64,000 nucleotides of DNA from Rugamonas brunnea (GCF_014042345.1 NZ_JACEZT010000001.1:310001-374000); one strand, 5' to 3'; shown: positions 46,958 through 56,485, counted from the stretch's first letter. Notes: generated by a model not told the origin, from the letters alone. Program-made: numbers and translations.

Positions 46958-48316
46958 TTATGGGTTGGTGGTGATGGCGTCGCGATTACTGCCGGACCCG
47001 CGACTGGTCCTGGTGGAAAAAACCCGGTAGGCCCGGTAGGCCAGGCCGGCCAGCAGCCAGCCGCCGCCCACGGTCAGCGCGCCGGCGCTCAGGTGGCTGA
47101 GGATGGTCAGCACGGCCGCGATGCCGCACAGCGGCACGGCCACATGCGACCACCAGCGCCGTCCCGGCTGGCGGCCGAAATGCATCAGCACCGACAGGTG
47201 CACGAACACGAAGCCCGACAGCGCGCCCACGCTAATGAAGATGGCCAGGTCGTCGATCCGGTTGCGCATCAGCAGCGCGATGGTCAGCGACACGGCCGTC
47301 GAGACGATCATGGCCACGTAGGGATTGCCGTGGCGGCGGTGGACCTTGGCCAGCACGCCCGGCAAGGTGCGGTCGCGGCCCATGGCGAACAGCACGCGCG
47401 CCACGCCGGCCTGCATCGGCAGCACGTTGGGTACGCCCACCACCAGCGTCAGGAACCAGGCCAGTGCGATGGCCGCGCCTTTGCCGGAGATGGCCTCCAG
47501 CAGCTCGTAGATCACGGTGGCCGGATCGTGGATGGCGAAGCCCGGCATCAGGTTGCCCAGCACCCAGGTGGTCAGCACGAAGATGGAGCTGGTGATGGCC
47601 AGGTTGGTCATGATGGCGCGCCCCACCACCCGCGTATCGTGGTCCCTGACTTCCTCGGCCAGCGTGGACACGGCGTCGAAGCCCAGGTAGGCCATCACGC
47701 AGATCGAGGTGGCGGCCAGCACGTGGGCGCCGTTGAATTTGCCCGGCTGGTACAGCGGCGCCAGCGTCAGGGCGCCGCTGCCGGCCCCGCCGGCCAGCGC
47801 GTAGCCGAACACGCCGACCACGGCGGCCACCACCACCAGTTGCAGCACCACCGACACCAGGCTGACCCGCGACGTGACGGCGATGCCGAACCAGTTGACG
47901 GCGAACGTGACGGCCACCGTCAGCACGATCAGGGTGGCGCGGTCGCTGTGCGGTATCAGCGTTTCGATGCCGACCGCGCACAACGCATAGGTGAACGCGG
48001 GCACCAGCAGGTAGTCGAGCAGGATCATCCAGCCGGAGATGAAGCCGGCGAACGGCCCCATGGTCCGGCTGGCGAAGCCGTACACGGAACCGGCGCTGGG
48101 GAACGCCGACGTCATCACGGCATAGCTGCTGGCGGTGAAGTAGACGCACAAGGCGCCCAGCAGGTAGGCCAGGACCGGCAGGCCGCCCGAGACGGTCCAC
48201 ACGAAACCGGCCATGGTCAGCGGCGCCACCGGGGCCGTGTAGGCCAGCCCGTAGAACACCAGGTCGCTGTAGCTGAGCGCGCGCTTCAGGGCGCCGCCCG
48301 TGCTGGCTGTGCTCAT
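46958..48316 (-). CDS. APC-family amino acid/amine permease
   Basis: A 452-residue protein with about 12 membrane helices and typical APC motifs (LVFYGLAYTAPVAPL at helix 1, SICVMAYLGFDAVSTLAEEV in helix 6). It resembles putrescine/amino acid permeases of the PuuP group. It lies one base after an amidase gene (tgacatg) and 17 bases before the amine oxidase, so it probably imports the amine, amide or amino acid handled by this operon. Confidence 0.87.
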   Translation of the reverse strand: MSTASTGGALKRALSYSDLVFYGLAYTAPVAPLTMAGFVWTVSGGLPVLAYLLGALCVYFTASSYAVMTSAFPSAGSVYGFASRTMGPFAGFISGWMILLDYLLVPAFTYALCAVGIETLIPHSDRATLIVLTVAVTFAVNWFGIAVTSRVSLVSVVLQLVVVAAVVGVFGYALAGGAGSGALTLAPLYQPGKFNGAHVLAATSICVMAYLGFDAVSTLAEEVRDHDTRVVGRAIMTNLAITSSIFVLTTWVLGNLMPGFAIHDPATVIYELLEAISGKGAAIALAWFLTLVVGVPNVLPMQAGVARVLFAMGRDRTLPGVLAKVHRRHGNPYVAMIVSTAVSLTIALLMRNRIDDLAIFISVGALSGFVFVHLSVLMHFGRQPGRRWWSHVAVPLCGIAAVLTILSHLSAGALTVGGGWLLAGLAYRAYRVFSTRTSRGSGSNRDAITTNP

Positions 48317-48317
48317 G

Positions 48318-49757
48318 TCAGTGCGCTCCCGAAGTGTGGTTGCCGTCCAGCGCGGGACGGCGGCCCTGCCACAGCGCTGCTTCCAGCGCCGCGCCGATGC
48401 GGAAGGCTGTGGGCTCGTCGTAGGGCCGGCCGACGATCTGCACGCCGGTCGGCACGCCGTTGCCGGCGATCCCGGACGGCACGTTCAGCACCGGATGGCG
48501 GCTCAGCAGGTTGAACGGATACGTCATCGCATCCTGGTGCAGCAGGGCCGTGCTGTCGGCCTGTCCCTCGGCCGAACTGCCGGTGCCGGCCATGGTCGGG
48601 CAGATCAGGGCATCGTAGCGGCCCATGATGCCGGCCATGGTGTCGTACATGCGGCCGATGGCCGTCTGCGACGCCAGGTACTGCTCGCCCGTGACCTGCA
48701 GGCCGGCGGCGGCGAAGGAACGGATGTAGTCGCTGGTTTCCTTTTCCTGGTTCAGGATGCGGGCCGCGAACTCGCGCCCCGTCTCGAAGCCCAGCCGGTG
48801 GTCCAGCGCCTCGGCCACCCATTCGCCCCAGCCCAGCGCCACCTCCTCCACCACGGCGCCCTGCCCGCGCAGGACCGCCACCACGTCGTCGAGCGCCGCG
48901 CGCACTTCGGGATGCACCTGGCAGTAGCCCAGGTCGTAGGACAAGGCGATGCGCATGCCGCGCACCGGCTCGAACGCCAGCGGCAGCTCCAGGGCGGGGC
49001 TGATGGCGGCCGGATCGGCCACGTGGGGGCCGTTGACGGCGTTGAACATCAGCGCGCAGTCGGCCACGGTGCGGGCCATGGGGCCGATATGGTTCATGGT
49101 GTTGAGCGCGTAGGCGATCGGCGTGACCGGCACCCGGCCATAGCTGGGCTTCAGGCCCACCACGCCGCAATAGCTGGCCGGGATGCGGATCGAACCGCCG
49201 ATGTCGGAGCCGGAAGCCAGCGTGGTCAGGCCGGCCGCCAACGCGGCCCCGCTGCCGCCGCTGGAACCGCCCGGCGTCATGGCCGGGTTCCACGGGTTGC
49301 GCGTCACGCCGTGGCGCGCGGAGCGGGTGAAGCCGGCCATGTAGAACTCGGGAACGTTGGTCTGCGCGTGGATCACGGCGCCGGCGTCCAGCAGGCGCTG
49401 GGTGATGGGCGCGTTGACGGTGTCGGGCGCATCGCCCACCAGCCAGGAGCCCTTGGTGGTGGTCCAGCCGACCAGCGTGTGCTCGTTCTTCAGCGCGGTC
49501 GGCAAGCCTTCCAGCAGGCGCGGAGTGGCGCTGCGCTGGCCGTATACGCGCTCGGCCTCACGCGCGGCCGTCAGCGCAGCCTCGCGGCGCTGGGCGCTGA
49601 AGCAGTTCAGTTGCGGTTCCAGCCGGTCGGCGCGCGCCTGGCAGGCTTCCAGCAATTCCACCGGCGACAGGTCGCGGGCGCGGAACAGCCGCAAGGCCTC
49701 GGTGGCGGACAGGTGGCAAAGCTCATCGAGCCCGCCGGATTTGTGCTGCTTGGTCAT
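48318..49757 (-). CDS. Amidase (amidase-signature family), second of two
   Basis: A 479-residue amidase with triad residues Lys in ALKNEHTLVG, cis-Ser in PGGSSGGSGAALAAG and nucleophile Ser in GSDIGGSIRIPAS. It shares the fold of the amidase at 42.4-43.8 kb but the N-terminal region, loops and C-terminus differ. It has aagga upstream of its ATG. It is the first gene of a run amidase-APC-amine oxidase-aldehyde dehydrogenase-amidase-TetR and begins 27 bases after the Ycf48-like gene, so read-through from the envelope cluster is possible. Confidence 0.88.
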   Translation of the reverse strand: MTKQHKSGGLDELCHLSATEALRLFRARDLSPVELLEACQARADRLEPQLNCFSAQRREAALTAAREAERVYGQRSATPRLLEGLPTALKNEHTLVGWTTTKGSWLVGDAPDTVNAPITQRLLDAGAVIHAQTNVPEFYMAGFTRSARHGVTRNPWNPAMTPGGSSGGSGAALAAGLTTLASGSDIGGSIRIPASYCGVVGLKPSYGRVPVTPIAYALNTMNHIGPMARTVADCALMFNAVNGPHVADPAAISPALELPLAFEPVRGMRIALSYDLGYCQVHPEVRAALDDVVAVLRGQGAVVEEVALGWGEWVAEALDHRLGFETGREFAARILNQEKETSDYIRSFAAAGLQVTGEQYLASQTAIGRMYDTMAGIMGRYDALICPTMAGTGSSAEGQADSTALLHQDAMTYPFNLLSRHPVLNVPSGIAGNGVPTGVQIVGRPYDEPTAFRIGAALEAALWQGRRPALDGNHTSGAH

Positions 49758-49784
49758 GGTATTCCTTGATGTGATCGATACGGT

Positions 49785-50780
49785 TTATTGGCCTTGCGCC
49801 GGCACCGGCCCGCGCGCGGACATCAGCGGCGGCCTGGCGCCCGCGTTGGACAACACGGCGTTCAACGGCAACCGGTCCTGCCGGTAAGTGGCCTGGAAGC
49901 TGGCGCCGTCGTCCACGCTGCGCAGCAGCAGGCCATCCTGGCCCACGCCCAGCACGCCGCGCTCGCGGCCCGTGCGCGCCAGGCCTGTGATCGAGGCTGT
50001 GCTGCCGGTGTCGATGCGCGTCCAGCTCTGGCCGGCGTCGGCGCTGCGGTACAGCGCGCCGCGCAGGCCGCCCACCAGCAAGGCGCCATCCGGCATGGCG
50101 ACGCCGGTCCAGAACGAGCCCGCATAGCCGGTGGACAGGTAGTGCCAGCTCGCGCCCTTGTCGGCCGAATGCAGCACATAGCCCTTCTCCGCCGCCGCGT
50201 ACAGCGCGTTGCCGGGGCCGGAGAACAGCCCGAACAGGTTCAGGTCCGCGCGCTTGGCGCCGGGTGGCACCTCCAGCTGGCGCGCCGTCCAGTGCTGGCC
50301 GCCGTCGCTGGTGGTCAGCACCAGCGACCACAGGCCCACCGCCACCCCGTTGACGCGGTCGAAGAAGTGCACGGCGAACAGCGGCCGGTCCTGGTCCGGC
50401 GTGCTGCGCTGGACTTCCCATTGCTCGCCGCCGTCGCGGGTATGCAGCACCACGCCGGCCTGCCCCACCGCCCAGCCTTCCTTGTCATCGGCGAAGGAGA
50501 CGCCGGTCAGCGTGGCGTCCAGCGGCACCCTGGTGGCCTGCCGCCAGCGCTTGCCCTGGTCGTCCGACAGCAGCACCACACCGTGCGCGCCCACGGCGAC
50601 CATGCGCGCACCGGCCCAGGCAGTGGCCAGCATGCCGGCCTGCGTAGCGTGGGCCACGTTGGCGGCTGGCCGCAACGTCACCGGCCAGCCCTCCCCTTCC
50701 GCCGCCGAGGCATGCTGCGCGCACGCCAGCAGTGCGCCGGCGGCCAGCGACAGGGCTGCAAATTTCAGATTGTGTTTCAT
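49785..50780 (-). CDS. Ycf48/Hcf136-like beta-propeller protein
   Basis: A 331-residue exported protein with six Asp-box-type repeats of the form S/TxDxGxxW (for example SDDQGKRW, TRDGGEQW, TSDGGQHW, SADKGASW, SADAGQSW, SVDDGASF), predicting a beta-propeller like the photosystem assembly factor Ycf48. The N-terminus is a signal peptide with a possible lipobox (LLAC, Cys20). In many proteobacteria such a protein accompanies an RND transporter, DUF1302 and DUF1329 genes, as here. Its precise function is unknown; a scaffold for the envelope complex is likely. Confidence 0.85.
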   Translation of the reverse strand: MKHNLKFAALSLAAGALLACAQHASAAEGEGWPVTLRPAANVAHATQAGMLATAWAGARMVAVGAHGVVLLSDDQGKRWRQATRVPLDATLTGVSFADDKEGWAVGQAGVVLHTRDGGEQWEVQRSTPDQDRPLFAVHFFDRVNGVAVGLWSLVLTTSDGGQHWTARQLEVPPGAKRADLNLFGLFSGPGNALYAAAEKGYVLHSADKGASWHYLSTGYAGSFWTGVAMPDGALLVGGLRGALYRSADAGQSWTRIDTGSTASITGLARTGRERGVLGVGQDGLLLRSVDDGASFQATYRQDRLPLNAVLSNAGARPPLMSARGPVPAQGQ

Positions 50781-50795
50781 CGCTTCCCTCCCGGT

Positions 50796-53195
50796 TCAAT
50801 GCTGCAGCAGGCCCGGCACGCGGGCCGGCTTCTTGCGCGGGAACAGCCGTTCCAGCCACACGGCCAGGGCCGGCAACGCCGTCATGGCCATCACCATGTT
50901 CACCATGAACATGAAGCCCAGCAGCTTGCCCATATCGGCCTGGAACTTGAGCGCCGAGAACGACCAGGTGGCCACGCCCACCGCCAGCGTGACGGCCGTG
51001 AAGATGGTGGCCGTGCCCACTTCCAGGATCGCGTGTTCCAGCGCCTTGACAATGGGCTGGCCATTGGCCAGGTGCAGTTGCAGCCGGTTGTAGATGTAGA
51101 AGCTGTAATCCACGCCGATGCCCACGGCCAGCACCATCACCGGCAGCGTGGCCACGGTCAGGCCGATGCTCAGCTCCTTCATGAACCAGTAGCCGATGAA
51201 GGTGCCCACCGTCAGCGGCAGGCAGCAGGCCAGCACGGCGCGGAAGTCGCGGTAGGTCACCAGCACCAGCAGCACGATGGCGGCATATACCCACAACATC
51301 ATCGGCAGCTCGCTGCGTTCGAGCGATTCGTTCACGGCCGCCAGCACGCCGGCGTTGCCGGAAGCGAGGCGGATCGTCACGCCGGGCTCCGACTGGCTGG
51401 CCGCAAACGCCTCGACGGCGGCGATCACCCGGTTGATGGTGACCGCCTTGTGGTCGGTCAGGTACAGGTGCACGGCCGTCATGCTGCAATCCTTGCGCAT
51501 GGTGCCGCGGGTGCGGGCGATCTCGGTGGCCAGCGCGGCGAAGTTGGCCGGATCGAGCGGCACCGCCTCCATCTTGGGATTGCCCTCGTTGTAGCCCCGG
51601 TTGTACTGCTTGATCTGGTCCGCGAACGAGGCGATCGACAGCACGCCCGGCACCGGCTGCATGGCCCAGGTGAAGCGATCCTGGAACAGGCCGATGTTGG
51701 CGTTGCTGCAGAAGCCCACGCCCTGCGCTGCGTCGGCGCCGCCCTGCGCGCCCCTGGCTTCGAAGATGATGGTCAGCCAGTCCAGCCCCGTGTCGTAGTT
51801 GCTGGCGATGGAGACGGCGTCGCGGTTGAAGCGCGCGTCGGGCCGCAGTTCCGGTGCACCCGGTTCCAGCGTGCCGATCACCCGCCCCTTGCTCTGCCAC
51901 ACGGCCAGGCCGAAGACCAGCCCCACGGCGGCCAGGCAGACGGCCGCGTTGCCGGGCCGCGCGATGCGGGCCAGCACGCGCAACCAGCCGGCGCGCTGCT
52001 CGCGCAAGTCCATGGCGCCGTCGGCGTAGGCCTTGTCGATGCGGCAGTATGAGGCGGCCACCGGCAGCATCACCAGGTTGGTGACGATCTTGAAGGCCAC
52101 GCCCAGCGACGCGGCGATGGCCAGTTCGCGCACCATCGGAATCGGGATCAGCAACAGCGTCACGAACGAGACGAAGGCCGTCACCAGCGCCAGCGTGCCG
52201 GGGATCAGCAGGCCGGAGAAGCTGGCGCGGCAGGCCGCCATGCAGCTCTTGCCCAGCGAGACTTCGCGCACGATGTAGTTGATCTGCTGGACCCCGTGCG
52301 ACACGCCGATCGCGAACACGAGGAACGGCACCAGCACGGCCAGCGGATCAAGCCCGAAGCCCAGCAGGTGCAGCGCGCCGAACTGCCACACCAGTGAAGT
52401 GAGCGAGCAGGCAATGGGCAGCACCGTGAACAGCACCGAGCGGCAGTACCAGTACACGGCGCCCGCCGTGAGCAGCAGCGCCAGCGCGAAGAAGCCCATC
52501 ACCGACTTGGCCGAATCGGCGATCTCGCCGATCTGCTTGGCGAAGCCGATGATCTCGATGCTAAAGTCCTGGTCCTCGTAGCGCTGGCGCAGTTGTTCCA
52601 GGATGGCGTTGTAGGCCACGTAATCGAGCTTGTTGCCATCCTTGTCCGTCTCCAGCAGTTCCGCGCTGATCATGGCGCTGTCCTGCCCGCGCGACACCAG
52701 GGTGCCGACGAAGCCGCCCTGCGCGGCCGCCGCCTCGATCCGGGCGATGGTAGTGCTGTCCAGCCGGTCCGGATTGATGCTGCCATCAATCAGCGGATCG
52801 GCGCGGAAGCCCTCCTCCGTGATCTCGTTGACGAAGGTGTTGGGCGTCCACAGCGATTGCACGCCGAGCCGCTCCACATTCGGCAGGAAGGTCACGGCCT
52901 GGGTGACTTCATACAAGCGCTTCAGGCCGGCCGCGCTCCAGATCGTGCCCTTGCGCGCGCGGACCACGATGTTGAGGCGGTTGGCGCCCATCACATCGTT
53001 GCGGTAAGTGTGGAAGGTCTCGATGTACGGGTGGTTGGCCGGCATCTGCTTTTCGAAGCCGGCTTCCATCCGCAATTGCGAGCCCAGGTAGCCCATCACC
53101 AGGGTCAGGCCGAGCAGCGCCAGCATCAGCCAGTTGCGCCGCTCGAAACAGACCGATTCAAAGCGCGCCAATAAACGGGCGGGTGAACGTGTCAT
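50796..53195 (-). CDS. RND/MMPL-family transporter
   Basis: A 799-residue protein with the pattern of an RND/MMPL pump: a first helix near residue 25, a periplasmic domain (about 45-230), six helices, a second large periplasmic domain (about 450-620) and six helices. It lacks an adaptor protein in the operon and is shorter than tripartite RND pumps, as in the hopanoid/lipid exporter (HpnN) and MmpL-like groups. It probably moves a hydrophobic molecule across the inner membrane or through the periplasm with its DUF1302 and DUF1329 partners. Confidence 0.9.
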   Translation of the reverse strand: MTRSPARLLARFESVCFERRNWLMLALLGLTLVMGYLGSQLRMEAGFEKQMPANHPYIETFHTYRNDVMGANRLNIVVRARKGTIWSAAGLKRLYEVTQAVTFLPNVERLGVQSLWTPNTFVNEITEEGFRADPLIDGSINPDRLDSTTIARIEAAAAQGGFVGTLVSRGQDSAMISAELLETDKDGNKLDYVAYNAILEQLRQRYEDQDFSIEIIGFAKQIGEIADSAKSVMGFFALALLLTAGAVYWYCRSVLFTVLPIACSLTSLVWQFGALHLLGFGLDPLAVLVPFLVFAIGVSHGVQQINYIVREVSLGKSCMAACRASFSGLLIPGTLALVTAFVSFVTLLLIPIPMVRELAIAASLGVAFKIVTNLVMLPVAASYCRIDKAYADGAMDLREQRAGWLRVLARIARPGNAAVCLAAVGLVFGLAVWQSKGRVIGTLEPGAPELRPDARFNRDAVSIASNYDTGLDWLTIIFEARGAQGGADAAQGVGFCSNANIGLFQDRFTWAMQPVPGVLSIASFADQIKQYNRGYNEGNPKMEAVPLDPANFAALATEIARTRGTMRKDCSMTAVHLYLTDHKAVTINRVIAAVEAFAASQSEPGVTIRLASGNAGVLAAVNESLERSELPMMLWVYAAIVLLVLVTYRDFRAVLACCLPLTVGTFIGYWFMKELSIGLTVATLPVMVLAVGIGVDYSFYIYNRLQLHLANGQPIVKALEHAILEVGTATIFTAVTLAVGVATWSFSALKFQADMGKLLGFMFMVNMVMAMTALPALAVWLERLFPRKKPARVPGLLQH

Positions 53196-53208
53196 CTCTG
53201 CTATCCGG

Positions 53209-54837
53209 TCAGAAGTTGCGGGAAACGGTCAGGCCCACGAAGCTGCGGTCGCGGTACGGCTGGTCGAACACGGAATCGCCGCCCATGAAGCGCGCGTAGT
53301 TGACGGCCACCTGCCAGTTGGCCGGGTTCTGGATGAAGCCCAGCGTGAAGTTGACCGACTGCGCGCCCTTCATGAACGTGGCGGCGCTGTTGGGCGTGCG
53401 GCCGCTGAGCGCGCGGAAGTAGTACACCTCAGGCACCACCTGCCAGCCCGGGATCAGCGTGCCGTCATACACCCAGCTGAAGTCGAAGTTGATGCCCGAC
53501 GAATTACGGGTGCCGACCGGGATCGGGGTGCCGGCCGGCGAATACTCCTGGCCCCAGCCCCAGCCGCCCGCCGAGACGGGCGCGCCGCCGTATTCGCGCT
53601 GCAGGTCCGGGAAGCGGATGGCCACCGCCTCTGCCAGCAGCGTGCCCGAATCGGCATGCAGCAGGCCAAGCAGGCCGGGCGCCGTGTCCGGCGTGAGGCT
53701 GAACAGGCTGGTGACGGCCGCCTGCATGCGGGTCGTATCGACCCAGCAGTTGCCGCCCTGCGCGGCGCAGCCGGTGGTGGCCGCGTTGATGGTCACCGCA
53801 TCCTTCGGACGGTACGAGAATTCGCCGCCGATGGCCCAGTCGCCGACCGGGAAGTTGGCCGACACGCCATACAGCTTGCGGTCCTCGCCATACACCCAGC
53901 CCATGGCACCGTTCGGGTTATTGAAGGTGAAGGACGGCGACTTGTCGTGGTAGTTGATGGCGTAGGCGCCCAGGTTCAGTTGCGTGCCCGGCGGCTGGTA
54001 GCGCAGCGACAGGCCCCACTGGCCGCCATTGCGGGCCTTGGTCTCCTGCAGGCCATAGGCGTCGTGGCCGGCGCCCAGGCCGTTGAAGGTCGACCAGTAG
54101 CTGCCCGTGGGCGGCATGTAGTTGGCGTTCCAGCCCAGCTGCACATAAGCTTCCGCGTTGAAGCCGGCGCCCAGGCCGGCCGCCGCGCTGACGATGGGGG
54201 CCGGCAGGATGGCTTCCTTCAGCTGGGTGCCCGGCTGCGACAGGCGCATCAGGTCGACCGCGTTGGTGACGTTGATGCCGCCCGGGATGAACAGGCTTTC
54301 GCCCCAGCTGATCACCTGGTTACCGGCGCGGACGCGCAGCATGTGGCCATCCAGGTCGAACTTCTTGCTGACCCACAGGTCCAGCAGGCGGGCCTTGAAG
54401 CGCAAGTCCTTGCGCGCCTCGTCGGACAGATTGTCCGGCAGGCCGGGCGGCGTAGTGGCGCTGGTCCAGCCGGTGGTCTTGGTGGCGGCGAAGTCGCGCA
54501 GCCAGCTGACGCGGGCCATCGCCGTCACGTCCTCGGGGAACTTGAGCAGCAATTCGTGCGAGCCTTTCAGGTAACGCGTGAAGGCATCGCCGTTGCCGTA
54601 ATTGAGGTCGCCCTGGTCACCCAGGCCGCTGGTGGGCGACAACTGGCCGTCCGGGCCGCCGCTGTTGCCCGCGCTGACCAGCGTGGGATTGGGGCCGCGG
54701 GTGCGGATGCCGGTGCCCACACTGATGGTGGAATCGAAGCTGCCCGAAAAATAGTCGGTGTTGAAGGTCGCGGCGCGCGCGTCCAGGCCGGCGATGGACG
54801 AGCCGATCGCGCAGGCCATGAGGAATGGCTTGTTCAT
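53209..54837 (-). CDS. DUF1302 outer-membrane beta-barrel protein
   Basis: A 542-residue protein with signal peptide (MNKPFLMACAIGSSIAGLDARA), alternating hydrophobic/polar strands and a C-terminal Phe in LTVSRNF, the usual signature of outer-membrane barrels. DUF1302 proteins are abundant in aerobic proteobacteria that degrade hydrophobic compounds. The ATG at 54837 follows ttggag with a 6-base spacer. It is preceded by a hairpin (54882-54924) after the DUF1329 gene and followed 13 bases later by the RND transporter gene. It may be the outer-membrane channel of the cluster. Confidence 0.87.
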   Translation of the reverse strand: MNKPFLMACAIGSSIAGLDARAATFNTDYFSGSFDSTISVGTGIRTRGPNPTLVSAGNSGGPDGQLSPTSGLGDQGDLNYGNGDAFTRYLKGSHELLLKFPEDVTAMARVSWLRDFAATKTTGWTSATTPPGLPDNLSDEARKDLRFKARLLDLWVSKKFDLDGHMLRVRAGNQVISWGESLFIPGGINVTNAVDLMRLSQPGTQLKEAILPAPIVSAAAGLGAGFNAEAYVQLGWNANYMPPTGSYWSTFNGLGAGHDAYGLQETKARNGGQWGLSLRYQPPGTQLNLGAYAINYHDKSPSFTFNNPNGAMGWVYGEDRKLYGVSANFPVGDWAIGGEFSYRPKDAVTINAATTGCAAQGGNCWVDTTRMQAAVTSLFSLTPDTAPGLLGLLHADSGTLLAEAVAIRFPDLQREYGGAPVSAGGWGWGQEYSPAGTPIPVGTRNSSGINFDFSWVYDGTLIPGWQVVPEVYYFRALSGRTPNSAATFMKGAQSVNFTLGFIQNPANWQVAVNYARFMGGDSVFDQPYRDRSFVGLTVSRNF

Positions 54838-54881
54838 GTGGTGCTCCAAATGACGGTAAGTGTTTTAGCAGCGGGTTCAAC

Positions 54882-54924
54882 ATGACCCTGGCGCGGCGAG
54901 GTGCCGCAACGACGCCACGGTCAT
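54882..54924. other. Intercistronic hairpin between DUF1329 and DUF1302 genes
   Basis: An imperfect inverted repeat: outer arms atgacc/ggtcat, then tggcg/cgcca, then cggc/gccg around a short loop. In the plus direction it is followed by five T, but both flanking genes run on the minus strand, where no T-run follows. It may stabilise the upstream mRNA end or reduce read-through rather than end transcription. Confidence 0.45.
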
Positions 54925-54939
54925 TTTTGAAACGGACTG

Positions 54940-56322
54940 TTAGCGGTCGCTGATCGCGCGCAGGTTCTCGGAGGTGTAGAAGGCGGCCTTGGTGCGCTCG
55001 CCACGGCTTTCGGTCAGCCATTTCACGTCCACGCCGGCGCCCACGGTGCTGAAGTCGAACACGTAGCGGCCTTCGGGCAGGTTGTACTGGCCGAACGCCA
55101 GCACGTCGCACGTGCCCGTCTCATACACCGGCACCACATAACCTTCGCGCACCTTCCACAACGCGCCCTGCACGTCGTAGTCCTCGGCCAGCACGGCGTT
55201 CCAGCTATCCTCGTCCAGGTAGTAGGTGCGCTTGGGCGAGACGTGGCGCGCGCCCTGCTTCACCGTGCCTTCGACCACCCACACGCGGTGCAGCTCGTAG
55301 CGGCGGGTGCTGGCGGCCAGCGCGTTGCGGCCCACCACGTCGTGGATCTTGGCCTTGAAGTCGTACACGCCCAGCACGTTGTAGGGCACCAGCACTTCCT
55401 TCTTGCCGATGATCTTCCAGTCGAAGCGGTCCAGCGTGCCGGTGAACATATTGGTTTCATCGAGCAGGTACTGGTTCTCGAAACCGATCTGCGGCGCATC
55501 GTAGGCATAGGCCGGCATGCGGCGCACACGGCGCTGGCCGGGGAAGTAGTAGAACGTCTCGCTGTTCGGATTGTCGAGGAAGATATCGGCGGCCAGCGCC
55601 TGGCCCGCCAGCGCGGCTGGCGACTTGTAGGTGAAGTAGGTGTAGTACTCGACGTTGCCCGTCTCGGTCAGGTTGTTCGAGCCCTTTTTCCCTGCAGGGA
55701 AGTAGTAGTTCTGCTCGAAGCCGGCCATGATCCAGTCCTCGCTGCCACGGCGCGGCGACACCATGGTGAAGCCGTTCTGGTATTCGACGCCGACGCCGCG
55801 GTAGCGCATCTTCATGTTCATCATGGCTTGCGCGCCGTTGGACGGCATGGGGAACGGCGTGCCCGGAACCACGGCCGACTTCAGGCTCCAGCCATCGGCG
55901 CCCATCTTGGCGGTGGCGACGTTCTTCTTCGTGTTTTCGGCCACGAACTCCGGCACGCCGCAGCTGCGGCGGGTCGGGTACACCTCCATCTGGAAGCCGG
56001 GATTCTGCTTGAGCAGCGCCTGCTGGCCCGGCGTGAGCATGGCCGCGTACTGGCCCATGTTGGCCGCGTTGATGGTGTACAGCGATTTATCGTTCTTGTA
56101 CTTCCAGTAGTCCTTGCGCAGCTTGCCCCAGCTCCAGCCGTCGCTCGCTTGCGCTTCCTCTTTCCAGGCCGGGATGCGGCCATCCTTGCTGCCGGCCATT
56201 TCGCCGCCCAGCGGGGTCAGGGTGGTGCCGAGCTGGCTGGCGTCCGAGGCCCGGGCCGGGCCGCCGGCCATGGCCAGGCAGGCGGCGGCAACGAGCATGA
56301 ACTGGTGTTTTGCGTTCGTCAT
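54940..56322 (-). CDS. DUF1329 periplasmic protein
   Basis: A 460-residue exported protein with signal peptide (HQFMLVAAACLAMAGGPARA) and the DUF1329 pattern, including the conserved TPLGGEMAGSKDGRIPAW near the mature N-terminus and GEYV-like strands; the family has a LolB-like lipid-binding fold. It is the first gene of the DUF1329-DUF1302-RND-Ycf48 operon. A role in carrying a hydrophobic molecule in the periplasm is inferred from the fold. The ATG follows ggag. The 163-base gap upstream is AT-rich and contains operator-like half-sites. Confidence 0.88.
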   Translation of the reverse strand: MTNAKHQFMLVAAACLAMAGGPARASDASQLGTTLTPLGGEMAGSKDGRIPAWKEEAQASDGWSWGKLRKDYWKYKNDKSLYTINAANMGQYAAMLTPGQQALLKQNPGFQMEVYPTRRSCGVPEFVAENTKKNVATAKMGADGWSLKSAVVPGTPFPMPSNGAQAMMNMKMRYRGVGVEYQNGFTMVSPRRGSEDWIMAGFEQNYYFPAGKKGSNNLTETGNVEYYTYFTYKSPAALAGQALAADIFLDNPNSETFYYFPGQRRVRRMPAYAYDAPQIGFENQYLLDETNMFTGTLDRFDWKIIGKKEVLVPYNVLGVYDFKAKIHDVVGRNALAASTRRYELHRVWVVEGTVKQGARHVSPKRTYYLDEDSWNAVLAEDYDVQGALWKVREGYVVPVYETGTCDVLAFGQYNLPEGRYVFDFSTVGAGVDVKWLTESRGERTKAAFYTSENLRAISDR

Positions 56323-56471
56323 TGTCTTGGTCTCCGTCTAATTTTTATTGAGCGTTCAGTCGGTATTACTTTGTTCAATATCAAGCTGACTTGCATTTTT
56401 GACGTCCTCATCCACTATAACTGAATAAAGACTCGGTTTTATGAATGTTTTTGTGCTCCGTTGTAAAAATG

Positions 56472-56482
56472 AATAATTCGTC
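56472..56482. promoter_or_regulatory. Operator-like half-site upstream of the DUF1329 operon
   Basis: The 11-mer aattcgtcggt, identical to the right half of the palindrome at 59224-59241, lies here. A looser copy (ttcagtcggt) stands near 56358. Both are between the DUF1329 start and the end of the aldehyde dehydrogenase gene, in the AT-rich promoter region. Confidence 0.4.
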
Positions 56483-56485
56483 GGT

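Noticed and set aside
44673..47030. Long open frame (785 codons) on the plus strand
   Set aside because: It spans the aldehyde dehydrogenase and amine oxidase genes in antisense and resembles no family.
49788..52052. Long plus-strand frame opposite the Ycf48-like and RND genes
   Set aside because: Antisense shadow with low-complexity His/Gln sequence.
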